Translations under genes and position numbers: made by a program
The notes under the pieces: model-generated
What the model was told of the DNA's origin: nothing
Database searches by the model: none
What the model saw: the letters and a program-made list of their open reading frames with translations, nothing else
In this document: one piece after another, positions 36,794-49,720 of the stretch
Position numbering within the stretch: the first letter of the stretch is position 1
How the letters are laid out: each line of letters begins with the position of its first letter
Assembly: GCA_028023455.1 (NCBI GenBank)
Contig: JAQFVV010006502.1
Coordinates: 930,001 to 994,000 of the forward strand
DNA from: Epiperipatus broadwayi
Taxonomy: Eukaryota > Onychophora > Udeonychophora > Euonychophora > Peripatidae
Direction: 5' to 3'
DNA: 64,000 bases

Positions 36794-38199
36794 TTAGGAG
36801 ACCAGGTAACCCAGAGATGTAATAGTTCCAGTGTTCAAATTCAATCCATGTGGTTCTAAAGTCTTGAATTTAAAAAAAAAAAAAAAAAAAAAACTCTCCT
36901 TTTGTTTCCTCTCCCTTATAGAAGAAAAACCTTCCTGAAGAATCACTACTTTTAAATCATCAATTGAATGATTCGGTAAGTTAAAATGTTTTGAAACCGG
37001 TCTATCTTTATTCTTATGCAAAATGTCAAATCTATGATTAGTCATTCTGACATGTAAACTATTTGCTGACTCACCTATATACTGGTTTAAACATCTACTA
37101 CACTCTATCAAATATATCAAATTAACACTTTTACATGTAACATAATTAGGAATATACCATTTGAAATTACAATTCTTAGTACTAAAGACCACTTTTGTCA
37201 CAACAATATGTTTACTTGTAAAACATCTTTTATCTTTACATGGAGAACATTCTTTTTCCTGTACAGAACTACTAATAAAATTTGTTTTGACAAGTATATC
37301 TCTAAGTGATCTATGTTTTCGATATACAGCCTTAGGTGGATCAGAAAAAATAGATTTTAAATAATATGTGGACTGTAATATGTTAAAATGTTTTGCCAAT
37401 ATCCGGTTAATATTAGGTAAATCTCTATTAAAAGTAAGAATCAATGGTGGAACATCTAATTGTTTTTTACTCTTTTCAGATAAAAGAAGTTTCTTTCTAT
37501 CAATTAAAGAAGATCTCCTTACTGCATTATCCAACAATGTCTTAGGATACCTCATATTGAGCAATCTATTATATAAAATACTATTATTTTGTTGAAGAAA
37601 TTTCTCATCATTACAAATCCTCTTCATCCTTAAAAATTGACTATAAGGAATATTAGCCTTTAAATGTTTAGGATGGTTACTATAAAAATGTAGATATCAG
37701 TTATTATCAGTTGGTTTCCTATATACAGTGGTAGTAAGAACTCTATTAGTGTAAATAACTTCAACATCAAGAAAATGAGCAATTGATTTCGAAAAATTCA
37801 TTGTGAAATTAATATGTTTATTAAAATTATTTAAATAACTTAAAAATTATGAAGTTCAACTTCACTATGTGGCCATATCATGAAAATGTCATCTATATAT
37901 CTAAGCCAAGTGTGAGGTTTCAGCTTAGCATTATCAAGTATAGAGGACTCCAGTTTTGACATAAAAATATTCACATAACTTGGTGCCATCTTTGTACCCA
38001 TTGCAGTACCTTGTTTCTGTAAATAGTATCTAGAATCAAAAGTAAAAAAATTATTTCTTAAAACCAAATATATTAATTCAACCATAGTAGTAATAAAATC
38101 ATGATCATACTCTCTATCTTGTAAAGCACATTTAATAGCCTCAACTCCATCATCATGAGGTATATTTGTGTATAATGATACAATATCCAAAGTAACCAA
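36794..38199 (-). pseudogene. PLE 2 reverse transcriptase and GIY-YIG endonuclease
   Basis: 38199-37840 holds the RT palm: TLDIVSLYTNIPHDDG with a catalytic Asp, QGTAMGTKMAPSYVNIFM (template-grip block), and WLRYIDDIFMIW with the Asp pair. A frameshift after ELHNF and a TGA near 37697 break the thumb (FLDVEVIYTNRV, VYRKPTDNN). 37627-36794 carries the linker and endonuclease: CSPCKDKRCF, NLIYLIECSRCLNQYIGESA with the GIY and YIG strands, VRMTNHRFDI and HFNLPNH. Near the C-terminus an expanded run of about 24 A (36868-36892) encodes polyphenylalanine on this strand. Confidence 0.88.
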
Positions 38200-38535
38200 A
38201 AAACAATCAAGTTTTTAATGAAGATTAATGTGAGCACAGCTATATTTTGTGTGTGAGCATAGTTTAATTTTTCTATGTATGCACATATGTATATTTTAAT
38301 TTTTAATTTTGGATTTTTTATTTTTATTTTTATATTTATTTTAATTTAAATACAATTTAAGCTTGATTAGGAGGGAATGTAGTTTTTTTTTTTTTTTGTT
38401 TGAATTTTGTCATTGATTGGGTAGATATTCTGTGTTAGATTTTGTGACCAATCAGGGGGGTTTTGTTAAATTTTTAATCTTTTACCAAATCTGTAATTTT
38501 TGATTATCGCCATTTTACTGTGTATTTTTTTCTTT

Positions 38536-38563
38536 CTGATGAAAACCAGTCCTCTGGTTGAAA
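38536..38563 (+). ncRNA. Hammerhead-like motif, PLE 2 right arm
   Basis: Mirror of the motif at 36263-36290: CUGAUGA, AACCAG, UCCU, CUGGUU, GAAA. Both arms keep it unchanged. Confidence 0.55.
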
Positions 38564-38650
38564 TATTATATTATTTATTGGATTTATAAGTCTTTATTTT
38601 TTTGTTTTTATATGTATTTCCTTTGGTTAGTTTGTTATATATTAATATTT

Positions 38651-39239
<589 letters not shown>

Positions 39240-39250
39240 TGATGTGTGAC

Positions 39251-39802
39251 ATTAAACCACTAAATATCACATGAAAACGATTTTCTTATGCTTGTCCATA
39301 ACTGTTATTAAAACAGGCAAACTCTCCATACAGTAGTGCCACTCAATGCAAGCCAAAGTAATCAATGGATGTCAGAAGGCTTGTGCATAAAATCCCTATC
39401 TAGTGCCTACTCATCCAATATTTCCAGACTAGCTTTTAGTTTGTGCTTTCATCAGTGAGTAGCCTTGGAACTGAGAGCACTGCACCTTGATCTTAGGATA
39501 TAATGGGTACTAAACTGAGTTCAGACCTATATGATTATATAAGCTAATGAGCTAGGATTGAAAATATTATGTTCTCTATTTTATTCTCATAGTTTTGTAG
39601 TTAAGTAGAGATAAAAGATGGCTGCTGGAGGGTTGCATTAGATTCTAAGATCTAGGTGCAGTGCTCTCAGATCCAAGACTCCTCACTGATGAAAGCCACA
39701 AACTAGAAACTAGTCTGGAAAAATTGGATGAGTAGGCACTAGATAGGGATTCTATGCACAAGCCTTCTGACACCCATTACTGTATGGATAGTTTTGCTGT
39801 TT
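39251..39802. mobile_element. Family D foldback element, copy 2
   Basis: A 552 bp insertion flanked by an 11 bp target-site duplication, TGATGTGTGAC, at 39240-39250 and 39803-39813. It aligns end to end with the element at 13192-13725. The left half (minus) and right half (plus) are inverted relatives and share TCACTGATGAAAGC, CTAGTCTGGAAA, GATGAGTAGGCACTAGATA and TGCACAAGCCTTCTGAC. The middle (about 39480-39600) is unique. Non-coding. The hammerhead-like cores are listed separately. Confidence 0.8.
39681..39720 (+). ncRNA. Hammerhead-like motif, family D
   Basis: CUGAUGA at 39686-39692, then a weak stem II (the consensus of the four arms suggests AGC/GCU), GAAA at 39706-39709, self-complementary CUAG as stem III, then UC and UGG. 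Stem I is poor: UCA pairs with UGG only partly. The minus-strand arm at 39422-39459 has CUGAUGA but AAAA in place of GAAA. The layout is hammerhead, the stems are decayed. Confidence 0.45.
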
Positions 39803-39813
39803 TGATGTGTGAC

Positions 39814-42800
39814 GTGTTAGATGACAAAGGTATATAAGTATTTCCTTAACATGCAAGATAAATGATCAAGTCAGTGAGTTCTCATGTATTCTGGCATATT
39901 TTTTTTTTATATTTTGTCATATGATTAAATATCGATTACTAAATTAGTATAATTAGATTTGTTTATATCACATAGACAGAAAACTTATTTTTAGAAATTT
40001 CACTATGATAAAATAAAATAACTTTTTTTTTTTTAACATTTCTACTTAAAGTTAAATCTCATATGCTTCTCTTTTGAATTAACATTTATTATAAACAGTT
40101 TAAGATCCATTCCAATTAAAGTAAAATTAATAATAAAAGTAAACAATATTGTTTTTTCTAAATTGTTTTTCTTTTTTTTTTAAAAAAAAAAAGCTAAATG
40201 AAGCTTCTTTCAAAATTTTAATAATTTTAAGACTGGTTAAAAACATATAATTGATTAAAATAGTATTAATTATTTAATGAATTCCTGGAAAATGCTTTCT
40301 CACCAGCATATTTTATTTCAAAAAATGGCTAAAGCTCATTTTTAATAGGTATATAAAAAAACAAGATCAAACGTATTTGCTTAAGTTATCATCATTAAAA
40401 AAATAATTAACATTTATAAAATAATGAAATAATTATATGCAATAACACCCACTTCTTCATTCAAAGTCTAAATAATTAAAATATTTATAAATTTTCTGCA
40501 GGACTTTTTATGTAATAACTGAAGCTTTTTGTACCAGGAAAACATGAATTGTAACCATATAATGGCATTTATCTTTTCATGAAGCTTTATACTAGTTTTC
40601 ATAATCTATCACCAATCATTATTGTGAATTTTATTATCAACATATTGTTGTTTTGTTCTCATTGGTATCAATAATTCTATGTAAGAAATATATATATTAT
40701 TTCTTTTATTTGTTTGATAAAATAAAAACTTATAGAAAAAAAAGTGCACTGAAGAATATGAAAATGGGTAAATGAATTGTTTTATGTTTTGATCTTTTCC
40801 ATATTAATATTTTATATTTTGTTTAAATAAATTTTGTGTTAAAATATTTTAGATTTGTTTAAAGTGATTTATTTAAATTTCTTTATACCAATAATTTCAA
40901 TCTCTGTTGTCAAATTGCAATCTTTAGTGTCTATACAAGTATATTAGACTATTAATAAGTGTAGTATTTATATAAGTATATTAGACCATTAATAAGAGTG
41001 GGATTCAACCCTTATTGTTAAAAGAAAGTAGCCTTAACAACAGTTTGGGATTGTTGATTGTTATCGATATTGAGATTATCTAAGTGTTGATTGGTTTTTA
41101 ATGGTCATATTTGATTATAACCAAAAATAATAAAAAATTTACTAGTTAAAAAAAGTTTTTAGATATGTTATTAGTTGTAGTAATAGCAAAATATTTATTG
41201 ACAATTGAAATTTAAATTATGCTCACACTATGTTGAGTTTGAAAATGTTGATTGTCAAAACTTTACATAGTATGTACAGATTCAAATATTTGTGTCATAA
41301 AATTTTACTTTTGCTTGTGTTATTTAAAAATCATTTATGAATTGATAAAACTTTGCACTCAATGATTCTATGGTAACAATATCACATTTTAATAATATAA
41401 CAATGCTTGCTTTAGAGAAGACTTCATCTAAATATTTATCATGATTGACCTTTTTGCTAAGGAAGAACTATAAATTCAAGTATATTATGTATGACCATTG
41501 CAAGACAGAGCTCATAAAGCCAATATTAATCATAAGTTAAAATATTTCAAAACAAAATAGTTATCTTTACAGTAGCACATAATATTCACTGTGCTAATTT
41601 TGAAATGATGTACTTTGAATTATGCATTGAATATTTATTTATGTTTATTAAATTGTTTACTTTTTGAGACTGTAGAAAGGCGATCTTTAAAATCTCATGG
41701 GTGGGTGGTAGAGATTTCTTTTAATATGCTCAGTAGCCATACTTTACTTAATTAATACATCTCTCTACTATATCATTACATTTATTTGTTGATCACATAG
41801 GTATATTCTATCAACTCATATACATACACAAATATATTTAAATAAAAACATACTTTAGCACAGCATACTGTAATAATTACAAATTTTAGAATATTTTTTT
41901 GCATAGATTTAAAATGTGTAAATTTTACAATTGGAATTATTTCATTATACATAATATTCTTTTATGGTTGACATTATTATTTTCTTTATTCTCTTAACAA
42001 AAGCATTGGGGTGGGGGTTACAATGAATGAATAATACTGTCTATGAATGTGACATATGTGCAACCTGTCCTCATTGATTATATATATATATATATATATT
42101 GTTTTGAGATTAAATTCATATTTATTTGTACTCTGCTAATAAAAAAAAAATGTTTTATGTTTGTCTATTTCTTTTTTTGCATACTTATTAAATTCATTTC
42201 TTCGATCTATACCGCAAGATAACAAAATCTTAATTGCTAACATTAAAGATGGTGAACAAAACACTCTGTTAGTGTTTTATGTAGTAATTAAATTAACTCT
42301 AAGGTCATAAGTTACTTTCGAGAATAGTGTGCGCATATGCATATAGATAGATAGAATGAAGGTATTCTGAAATAGTGTATACAGTGGTTATAACTATATT
42401 GTTAATATGTTATCCTATTAAGCTATTCTATAAAATATTCCTTCTTAAATAGAATCATTATTTTAGAGTTGTTAATTAATATTTGATTAATTAATAATAA
42501 TTATTTACAAATTATGCTTAAATAGAGGCATCATTTATAATCGTGCTTTATGAGAGAGTGCGAGTAAGAACTTTTCCTTCTCATCTCGAATGTTTACTTA
42601 ATGTGATAAAATAAAATAGATAGACTTGTTATTCTTTTCACACTTTAAATCTTCATCATTAAAAAGTCTGTGATTGTATTATAGTAAAATAAGTTAGATT
42701 AAGGTAAAAATGAGGTTTATTTGACAGAATTTAAAGTTGCAGTTAATTTAAATACAGCCAATAATATAATCAACTTTTTTTCAGTTTCAATAAATCTTTA

Positions 42801-43130
42801 CATACATATGAATTGATTGGTATCAAAGATCTCAGTGCAAAAAAAGTTGACGTTTATAAATCAAAATGCAATATACATCATTAATTCATAATCTTTAGTA
42901 ACCTTATGTAGAGATTAAAGGTACAAATCTTTTATGTTTTAACAAACGATTGTATATTTCACAAATATTTAAAACTAAAATCTTATAATATATTTAATTG
43001 GCAGATTTAAACTAACTATGAGAATTTATTAACTTTTTCATCAATGTCTTGATAAGTTATGATTTCATAAAAATGGCTAGAGAGTAAGAAAGTCATGAAT
43101 GGATTAGAAGTATTCCATCTACCTTTATTT
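39814..43130. other. Unassigned AT-rich DNA
   Basis: No gene and no repeat shared with the rest of the window. A short AT run lies at about 42079-42099, and a G-rich patch (GGGGTGGGGG) at about 42008. Confidence 0.55.
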
Positions 43131-43318
43131 CTTGTATATTTTTTCAATTATGAGTATGTAATATGTAAAATGGATATTACAATAGAAATTTTTAAAGATG
43201 CTAAAAAATATGAAACAATATATATATATATATTTAATTTTTTTTTTTTTTTTTATATATATATATATATATAATGCAACAGAAATATTACATACTCATA
43301 ATTGAAAAAATATACAAG
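43131..43318. repeat. Hairpin with perfect 34-bp arms
   Basis: 43131-43164 and 43285-43318 are exact inverse copies (CTTGTATATT...GTATGTAATAT). The 120-base loop contains AT runs and a run of 18 T. The exact match in AT-rich DNA that otherwise drifts quickly suggests recent formation, perhaps by template switching. Confidence 0.85.
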
Positions 43319-44340
<1,022 letters not shown>

Positions 44341-44439
44341 TTCAGAACTTGTACATTAATTCAAGAATCCCTGATGCCTTGTTTAGTCCTCTTGGATTTC
44401 CTCTTACATTTTTTAGTTATGTTGGAGAAAAGTTCAGTG

Positions 44440-45918
44440 GTTGTCAATTCCAACTTAGGGATATGCTATTGCTTCTTGAAGAGTAAAAGGAACCATTGGT
44501 TACAGGAAGTTTATCATTATTAGTGGTGATTGTAGATTCAAGAGATACAGTGCTGATAAGATCATGTACATTAGTATCATTCTTGGGGAAAGTAAATTCC
44601 ATGCTACCTGGGGTATTAAGCAGACTGCAATTATGCAACCTGTTTTTTTTTTCAATTTACAAATATGACATATCCTGGAAGGCAGCTTATAGTAGAAGCA
44701 CTATGGTGAAATACCTTGAAAGGGTTAGTGGAACAGTATCAGCAGAGTGCAGAGTAGGGATAGACATTGGACTAGTTCATTTATTAAGAGTAATGGTCAA
44801 AGTCACTATATTGGTCAGGGCTGGTGTTTCAGCCCTTCTTTCCAAAAGATATCAAAAATTAAATGGCTTGAGAAAATGTTGAAAATCATCTTCTTTAAAG
44901 CTAAGGTAACAATTGCAGATTTGATCATTAAGGATTGTTTGCCTATTCATATCAACCGCACATAATGTTTTGTTACCCACAAATTTAATTGATTTTTGGA
45001 AAATTAGCCTTTGTGATGAATCATGAAATTCAACAACTAGGTATCTGCTATTGGGATGATTTAGTAACTTAAAAAACATGATTCCATAATTTCTTCCTTG
45101 ATAGTTCATTACAAAACACATCCAACTGGAAAATTAAATAAATCACAATTCAAGTTTGTAACAGCAAGGATTAAGGTTTTATTACTACTGTAATTAAAAA
45201 ATAATCTATGGAGTTGTGAATGAATTATGGCATTAAACCTGTGTGTTAAATGATTTAAAGCTTGTTGATCCAAATTAATGTAAGGAAACTCAATCAATAC
45301 TGGTAGGTTTAACCTGGGAGGTTGAGGCTATTTCATCCTCACACATGTTGAAAATACCTTTTATCATTCTGAAGATCCTTCCAATCAGAAGTCTTAGGCC
45401 TGTTAGGATTTCTTTGCAAAGGGGGCTCTGTATTCATAGGATCGACATCATTGGAAATATTATTTTTTATATTATCATTGGCTAAAACTATTTTATTATT
45501 GTTGTTCAAAACATTATTAATTTTTTTTAACATTACTCACTTCTAATGCAGGAAATCCCTCCATTACAATGGTCTTTTTTTATATTCAATTTTCTTTCTA
45601 TCTTCATGAAAGTTCAGGGTGGGGTTCCCAGGAAGTAGCTTCTTATTAAGATCAATGTTTTGATTCATGAAATTAGCTTTAACTGGTGTTTTTTGCATGC
45701 ATAAGTTGAGAATCTAAAGAGTTCATAGTCATGCAAATGGCTACTTGTTCAGTTAAATCCATAGAACAATTATTATCACTATCAAATCCTTCTTCTATGT
45801 TGAATGAAGACTCCATTCTTAAGTTGGGAGAAATAACGGGTGTTAATAATAAAAAAAAATTAATAGTTTTGAATGAAAAAACACTACTATGAGGCAAAAT
45901 TACTACAAAAGTTAGCAC
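44440..45918 (-). pseudogene. Decayed coding region of unknown family (ORF1- or gag-like?)
   Basis: Minus-strand frames follow each other in order with frameshifts and stops: MESSFNIEEGFDSDNNCSM (from about 45815), NPNRPKTSDWKDLQNDKRYF, then IEFPYINLDQQALNHLTHRF (45300), SNKTLILAVTNLNCDLFNF, then YLVVEFHDSSQRLIFQKSI (45030) and ETPALTNIVT (about 44815), ending near 44444. The protein-like composition across 1.4 kb and the absence of introns suggest an old retroelement ORF1/gag or a processed pseudogene. I do not recognise a domain. Confidence 0.35.
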
Positions 45919-46002
45919 CAGAAAAGCAGAGTACTTATCAAGACTGTGCCCTCTAATGAATATTATTTACCTGTTGGATGCTCATTTCTCACAAAAAGCA
46001 TA

Positions 46003-46370
46003 AATAAGGTATATGAGCACAGACTTTTACATGACCCACCACTCATCACTCTATCTCATATCACTGATACACTTGAACATATATATGTTGAAATGATAAA
46101 TAATCACCAATATATGTATTTCATGCTAAATCAGCAATCATCAGTTGGTCCAACTTATCATCTCTACACATATAGCAATATATATTAAGATAGCCAATTT
46201 TCATACTTTAATAGATAGGCCTCAATTCACTCCACACTCTAACTCTTTACATGTCCATCCAATTGAAAATCTGATGAGGGAATACTCAAAGGCCACTCTG
46301 ATGCTGAGATTCTTGTCACACCCATGTTGACCTAAAGTCAATCTGACCCCTCATGTACAGGACATAATTC
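46003..46370 (-). mobile_element. Family C hammerhead repeat, left arm of a foldback pair
   Basis: About 368 bp. With 46390-46772 it forms an inverted pair separated by a 20-base loop. It contains an intact hammerhead ribozyme on the minus strand at 46106-46149. Related to the three copies at 22.1-23.3 kb. Outer end near AAGGTATATGAGCACAG, inner end near CAGGACATAATTC. Non-coding. Confidence 0.8.
46106..46149 (-). ncRNA. Type I hammerhead ribozyme, family C
   Basis: 44 nt. Stem I ACCAA/UUGGU is perfect. The core is CUGAUGA. Stem II is UGCU/AGCA (loop GAUUU) closed by a U-U mismatch next to the core. GAAA is intact. Stem III is A-UA, loop CA, UA-U, followed by A at the cleavage position (UA, an allowed cleavage context). 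All invariant core bases are present. The very short stem III is typical of animal retroelement hammerheads, which are thought to act as dimers. Confidence 0.75.
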
Positions 46371-46389
46371 ATTTAATACATATACAAGC

Positions 46390-46772
46390 GATTATGTCCT
46401 GTATATGAGGAATCAGATTGACTTTAGATCAACATGGGTGTGACAAGAATCTCAGCTTCAGGTTGGCCTTTAGAGCATTCCATCAGCAGATTTTCAATTG
46501 GATGGACAGTTGAAGAGTTAGAATGTGGAGTGGATTGAAGCCTGTCCATTAAAGTATGAAGATTGACTATCTTAATATATATCTAAGCACTTATTTCATA
46601 TATGTGTAGAGATGATAATCTGGACCTACTGATGATTGCTGGTTTAGCATGAAATGCATGTATTGGTAATTATTTATCTTTTCAATGTATATGTGTTCAA
46701 GTGTATCAGTGATATGAGATAGAGTGGTGAGTAGTGGATCATTTAAAAGTCTATGCCCATATACCCTATATA
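46390..46772 (+). mobile_element. Family C hammerhead repeat, right arm of a foldback pair
   Basis: Inverse of the left arm with scattered substitutions and an extra dozen bases near the outer end (AGTAGTGGATC). Carries its own hammerhead on the plus strand. The two arms differ enough that they are either old or derived from two different RNA templates. Confidence 0.8.
46624..46667 (+). ncRNA. Type I hammerhead ribozyme, family C (inverted arm)
   Basis: 44 nt. CUGAUGA and GAAA are intact. Stem II is UGCU/AGCA with a GGUUU loop. Stem I is ACCUA/UUGGU with one U-U mismatch. Stem III is UGCAUG, held only by wobble pairs. Cleavage site UA. Likely weaker than its partner at 46106-46149. Confidence 0.65.
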
Positions 46773-49123
46773 TTACATATTTTCATACAAGTATATAATA
46801 AGCCTGTATTTCAGTTAAAAAACAAACGTGTTTTTGTTTCATTTCCACTAAATAAAGTTATGGACCTTTTTTTTTTTTAAATAAAAAATCTTTTAGATGG
46901 TGGAACATATTTTCTCCCCCAAAAACTTAAATGTATGTTAGTAGACATTTGTGACATTTTCAGTAAATAAAGTTATAGGCTTGCATTTTTTATAAATAAA
47001 TATTGCCAGAATAATACACATGTAAATCTTGCCACTGGACTAATATATAAGTACCTCATTACAAAGTAAATTATTTAATTGCAAGTATAATCATTAGTAG
47101 TGCAGAGGAAATAAAAAAATATGCACACTAAACAAATTTTAATATCATAAAACATGAGATTAAGAAGATCTATATATGTTTTAAATGAAAGTGATGATTA
47201 CATTTCTAGAAAATACCATCAGCACATATTTTTCTGAATCTTTTATGTATTTTCTGTTCTGAAGATATTTTCTATGAAGCACCTTTTTATGAAAGTGTTT
47301 AATTCTGAATTTAAAAAAAATGTTTTTAAATCTTATGTTATCATTTTATTCACTATTCTAAATATTAGCAATTTGCATTTTGGATGCTATGTTTATATCT
47401 CTCCAAGACTTTGATTTTGTTTAAATTTTGATTTATATATTCTAGTTCTTAAAGAAAACATTAGTAACAGTTAATAATTATAATAAAATATATATATAAT
47501 TTTAAAACTTTAAAGTTCTTGTTTTGAAATAGTATTAAAATAGTATTTATGACGATTGATGTTTAAAGTAGATTCAGCAAAAGAACGGTTATTTTAATAT
47601 CAAAAAAAAATTTTAAAAGGATTACTAGCTTAAATTTATATTGTTTATCATTGAAATGTCTGCTCATTACTGAATTATTGACTCCATAAAAGATATTGAC
47701 CGATATGTGTGAATGTTTCCATGCAAATCGTAATAAATTATTAATTTTATCTGTGAACTGATTTAATGGAATGCCAGACAATACATAAAATACTCTAGTC
47801 AATTCTGGAAGAAAATATTTATACTTAATCCTTTGCACTTGTATTTGTAATAAATTATATTAAAAATTGTATAAAATGAAAATGGAAAAAATATTTAGCT
47901 AACATAGAATTAAAAATTGAAATATTTCTGAGATAAAATAGGTTAAATAGTCAATCTGAATAATTAATTGTATATGTTTATTATTCTAATTGAAAAGTAT
48001 ATAACAGAAGAATATATCATATAATATAACCCCTTCAAAAGAAGTTATGCCTTCTTGCCTACCGATTATTAATCAATAATTATCAGATAGTTATGCCTTA
48101 TTGCCTTAACAGTTTTGAATTACTGTCTTCATCTAAAATGACTTAGAATTCAATGCTTACTATAAACGAAAATGTAATAAAAGCTATTTATTTTTCATGG
48201 TGCACTGTATAAGTTAAACAATCAAGTGATTTATTATTATTAGAAACATGTTATACGAATAAATACATATTCTGTCTTTACATGATGTTAACACTTTTTA
48301 TGTCTGGGAGCTAGAAGAATATTTTATAGTAATAAATATTAGGCAGATATAAAATTATGAGACTTTATTTTCTAAACAATTTGATATTTGTAAATATTAG
48401 GCAAATATATGTAAGTCCATGTAGAAAGAATACTCTCTCATTGGATTTAAAATAGATTATTTTTTTAAATAATGTAAATCCTCCATGAACAGAATCTTTA
48501 CAGCCATGGTTTTTAAGAGATAAAGTTATGGAATTGTTTTATGTTGACATCATACAACATATTGTATATATTATATTATAGGTGTACATATGAAAATTGA
48601 TTAAATGTTTCCTTTAATCACATCGTCAAGATAGAGTCTTGGAATTATCTTAGCATAAGATCTCAGTAGTGTCATTCATTAGTGTGCCCATAATTTACTG
48701 ATACCATGATGCATACTATTTTTTTAATGTAAGTGATATGACATATCTATATAATGTTTTCTGATCATTTCTAGATACATGTTTATCTTCATTTTACCTA
48801 ATAAATGGGTTTGGTTAATGTGAAATATGAATGATCATAATGATTTATTTATCTATCATTTATTTTATCCTTTTTCAATAAAATAGTCATACTGCAGCAA
48901 TTATTTTTATTAAAATAAAACCAGTCAAAAGACTGGAAAAGATACGTGAAAAAGAATCTTTTTTCTTTCAGATAAGATAAACTTTTTAAATATTTTTATT
49001 GATATTATTATTTTTATGCAATCTAAAATGAAGGTTATTTGAATTTATCAGTTATGCCTCTGAGTATTAATTTCATCTTATGACTCAACTGTTTTTGACA
49101 AGATATATATCAATGGAAAATCA
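46773..49123. other. Unassigned AT-rich DNA
   Basis: No gene or shared repeat recognised. A duplicated GTTATGCCTT-TTGCCT word at about 48045 and 48091 is too short to name. Confidence 0.55.

Positions 49124-49197
<74 letters not shown>
49124..49197. repeat. (AT)n microsatellite
   Basis: About 74 bases of AT repeat. Confidence 0.95.
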
Positions 49198-49202
<5 letters not shown>

Positions 49203-49720
49203 TTTAGTTTTATTCAGGATATGAATTTTTACATTGCATAACATGAAAAAAGACAGGACTTTATGTTACAATGATGCTTGATAATAGCTTTTTTTTTCTG
49301 CATAATTTGTTATATACTCTAAATTATTTTATTCATACAAAATACATACCCCTACATTGCATGAGAGTAGTATAGTGAAAATTACAGTACAGAAATATTT
49401 ATTTTTTATTATTTGGATAATCTGTAATCTAATAACTGCTTAACAAAAATGTATAATGATAGTTTATAAAAGTTATAAATATTTAAAGTATTAGTTAAAA
49501 AATAAATTATAATAATACCTGAAGTTTTTATATTCAAATTCAGAGCTTTGTTCTCTTCTCTTTATTATGATATACATATATATTTATAGTGTTATTTCCA
49601 AGAGCTTCTGTATAAAAAATTATAATAGCTAAATAGCTGAAGTTCTTCTTTCAAAGAAGAAGCTCTGAGGAAAGTATTTGTTATTGTACTAAAATATCAG
49701 TTATTTAACTGATCTCTTAA
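49198..49720. other. Unassigned AT-rich DNA
   Basis: No gene or repeat recognised. Confidence 0.6.

Larger units (their letters stand above)
36221..38612 (-). mobile_element. Penelope-like element with inverted 3' arms (PLE 2)
   Basis: Inverted arms of about 397 bp (36221-36617 and 38213-38612), nearly identical, enclose a minus-strand RT and endonuclease body. The family differs from PLE 1: the protein is unrelated beyond the shared domains and the arm sequence differs. (AT)n runs lie on both sides (36138-36220 and 38653-38746), suggesting insertion into AT-repeat DNA. The body is 5' truncated at about 38212, where it meets the inverted arm. Confidence 0.88.

Noticed and set aside
46266-46290. 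CTGATGAGGG...CTCAAAGG in the family C left arm (plus strand) as a second hammerhead
   Set aside because: A GAG/CTC stem can form, but AAAG stands where GAAA is needed and the other copies of the family (CTGAGGATGAAATATTC) do not keep the core.
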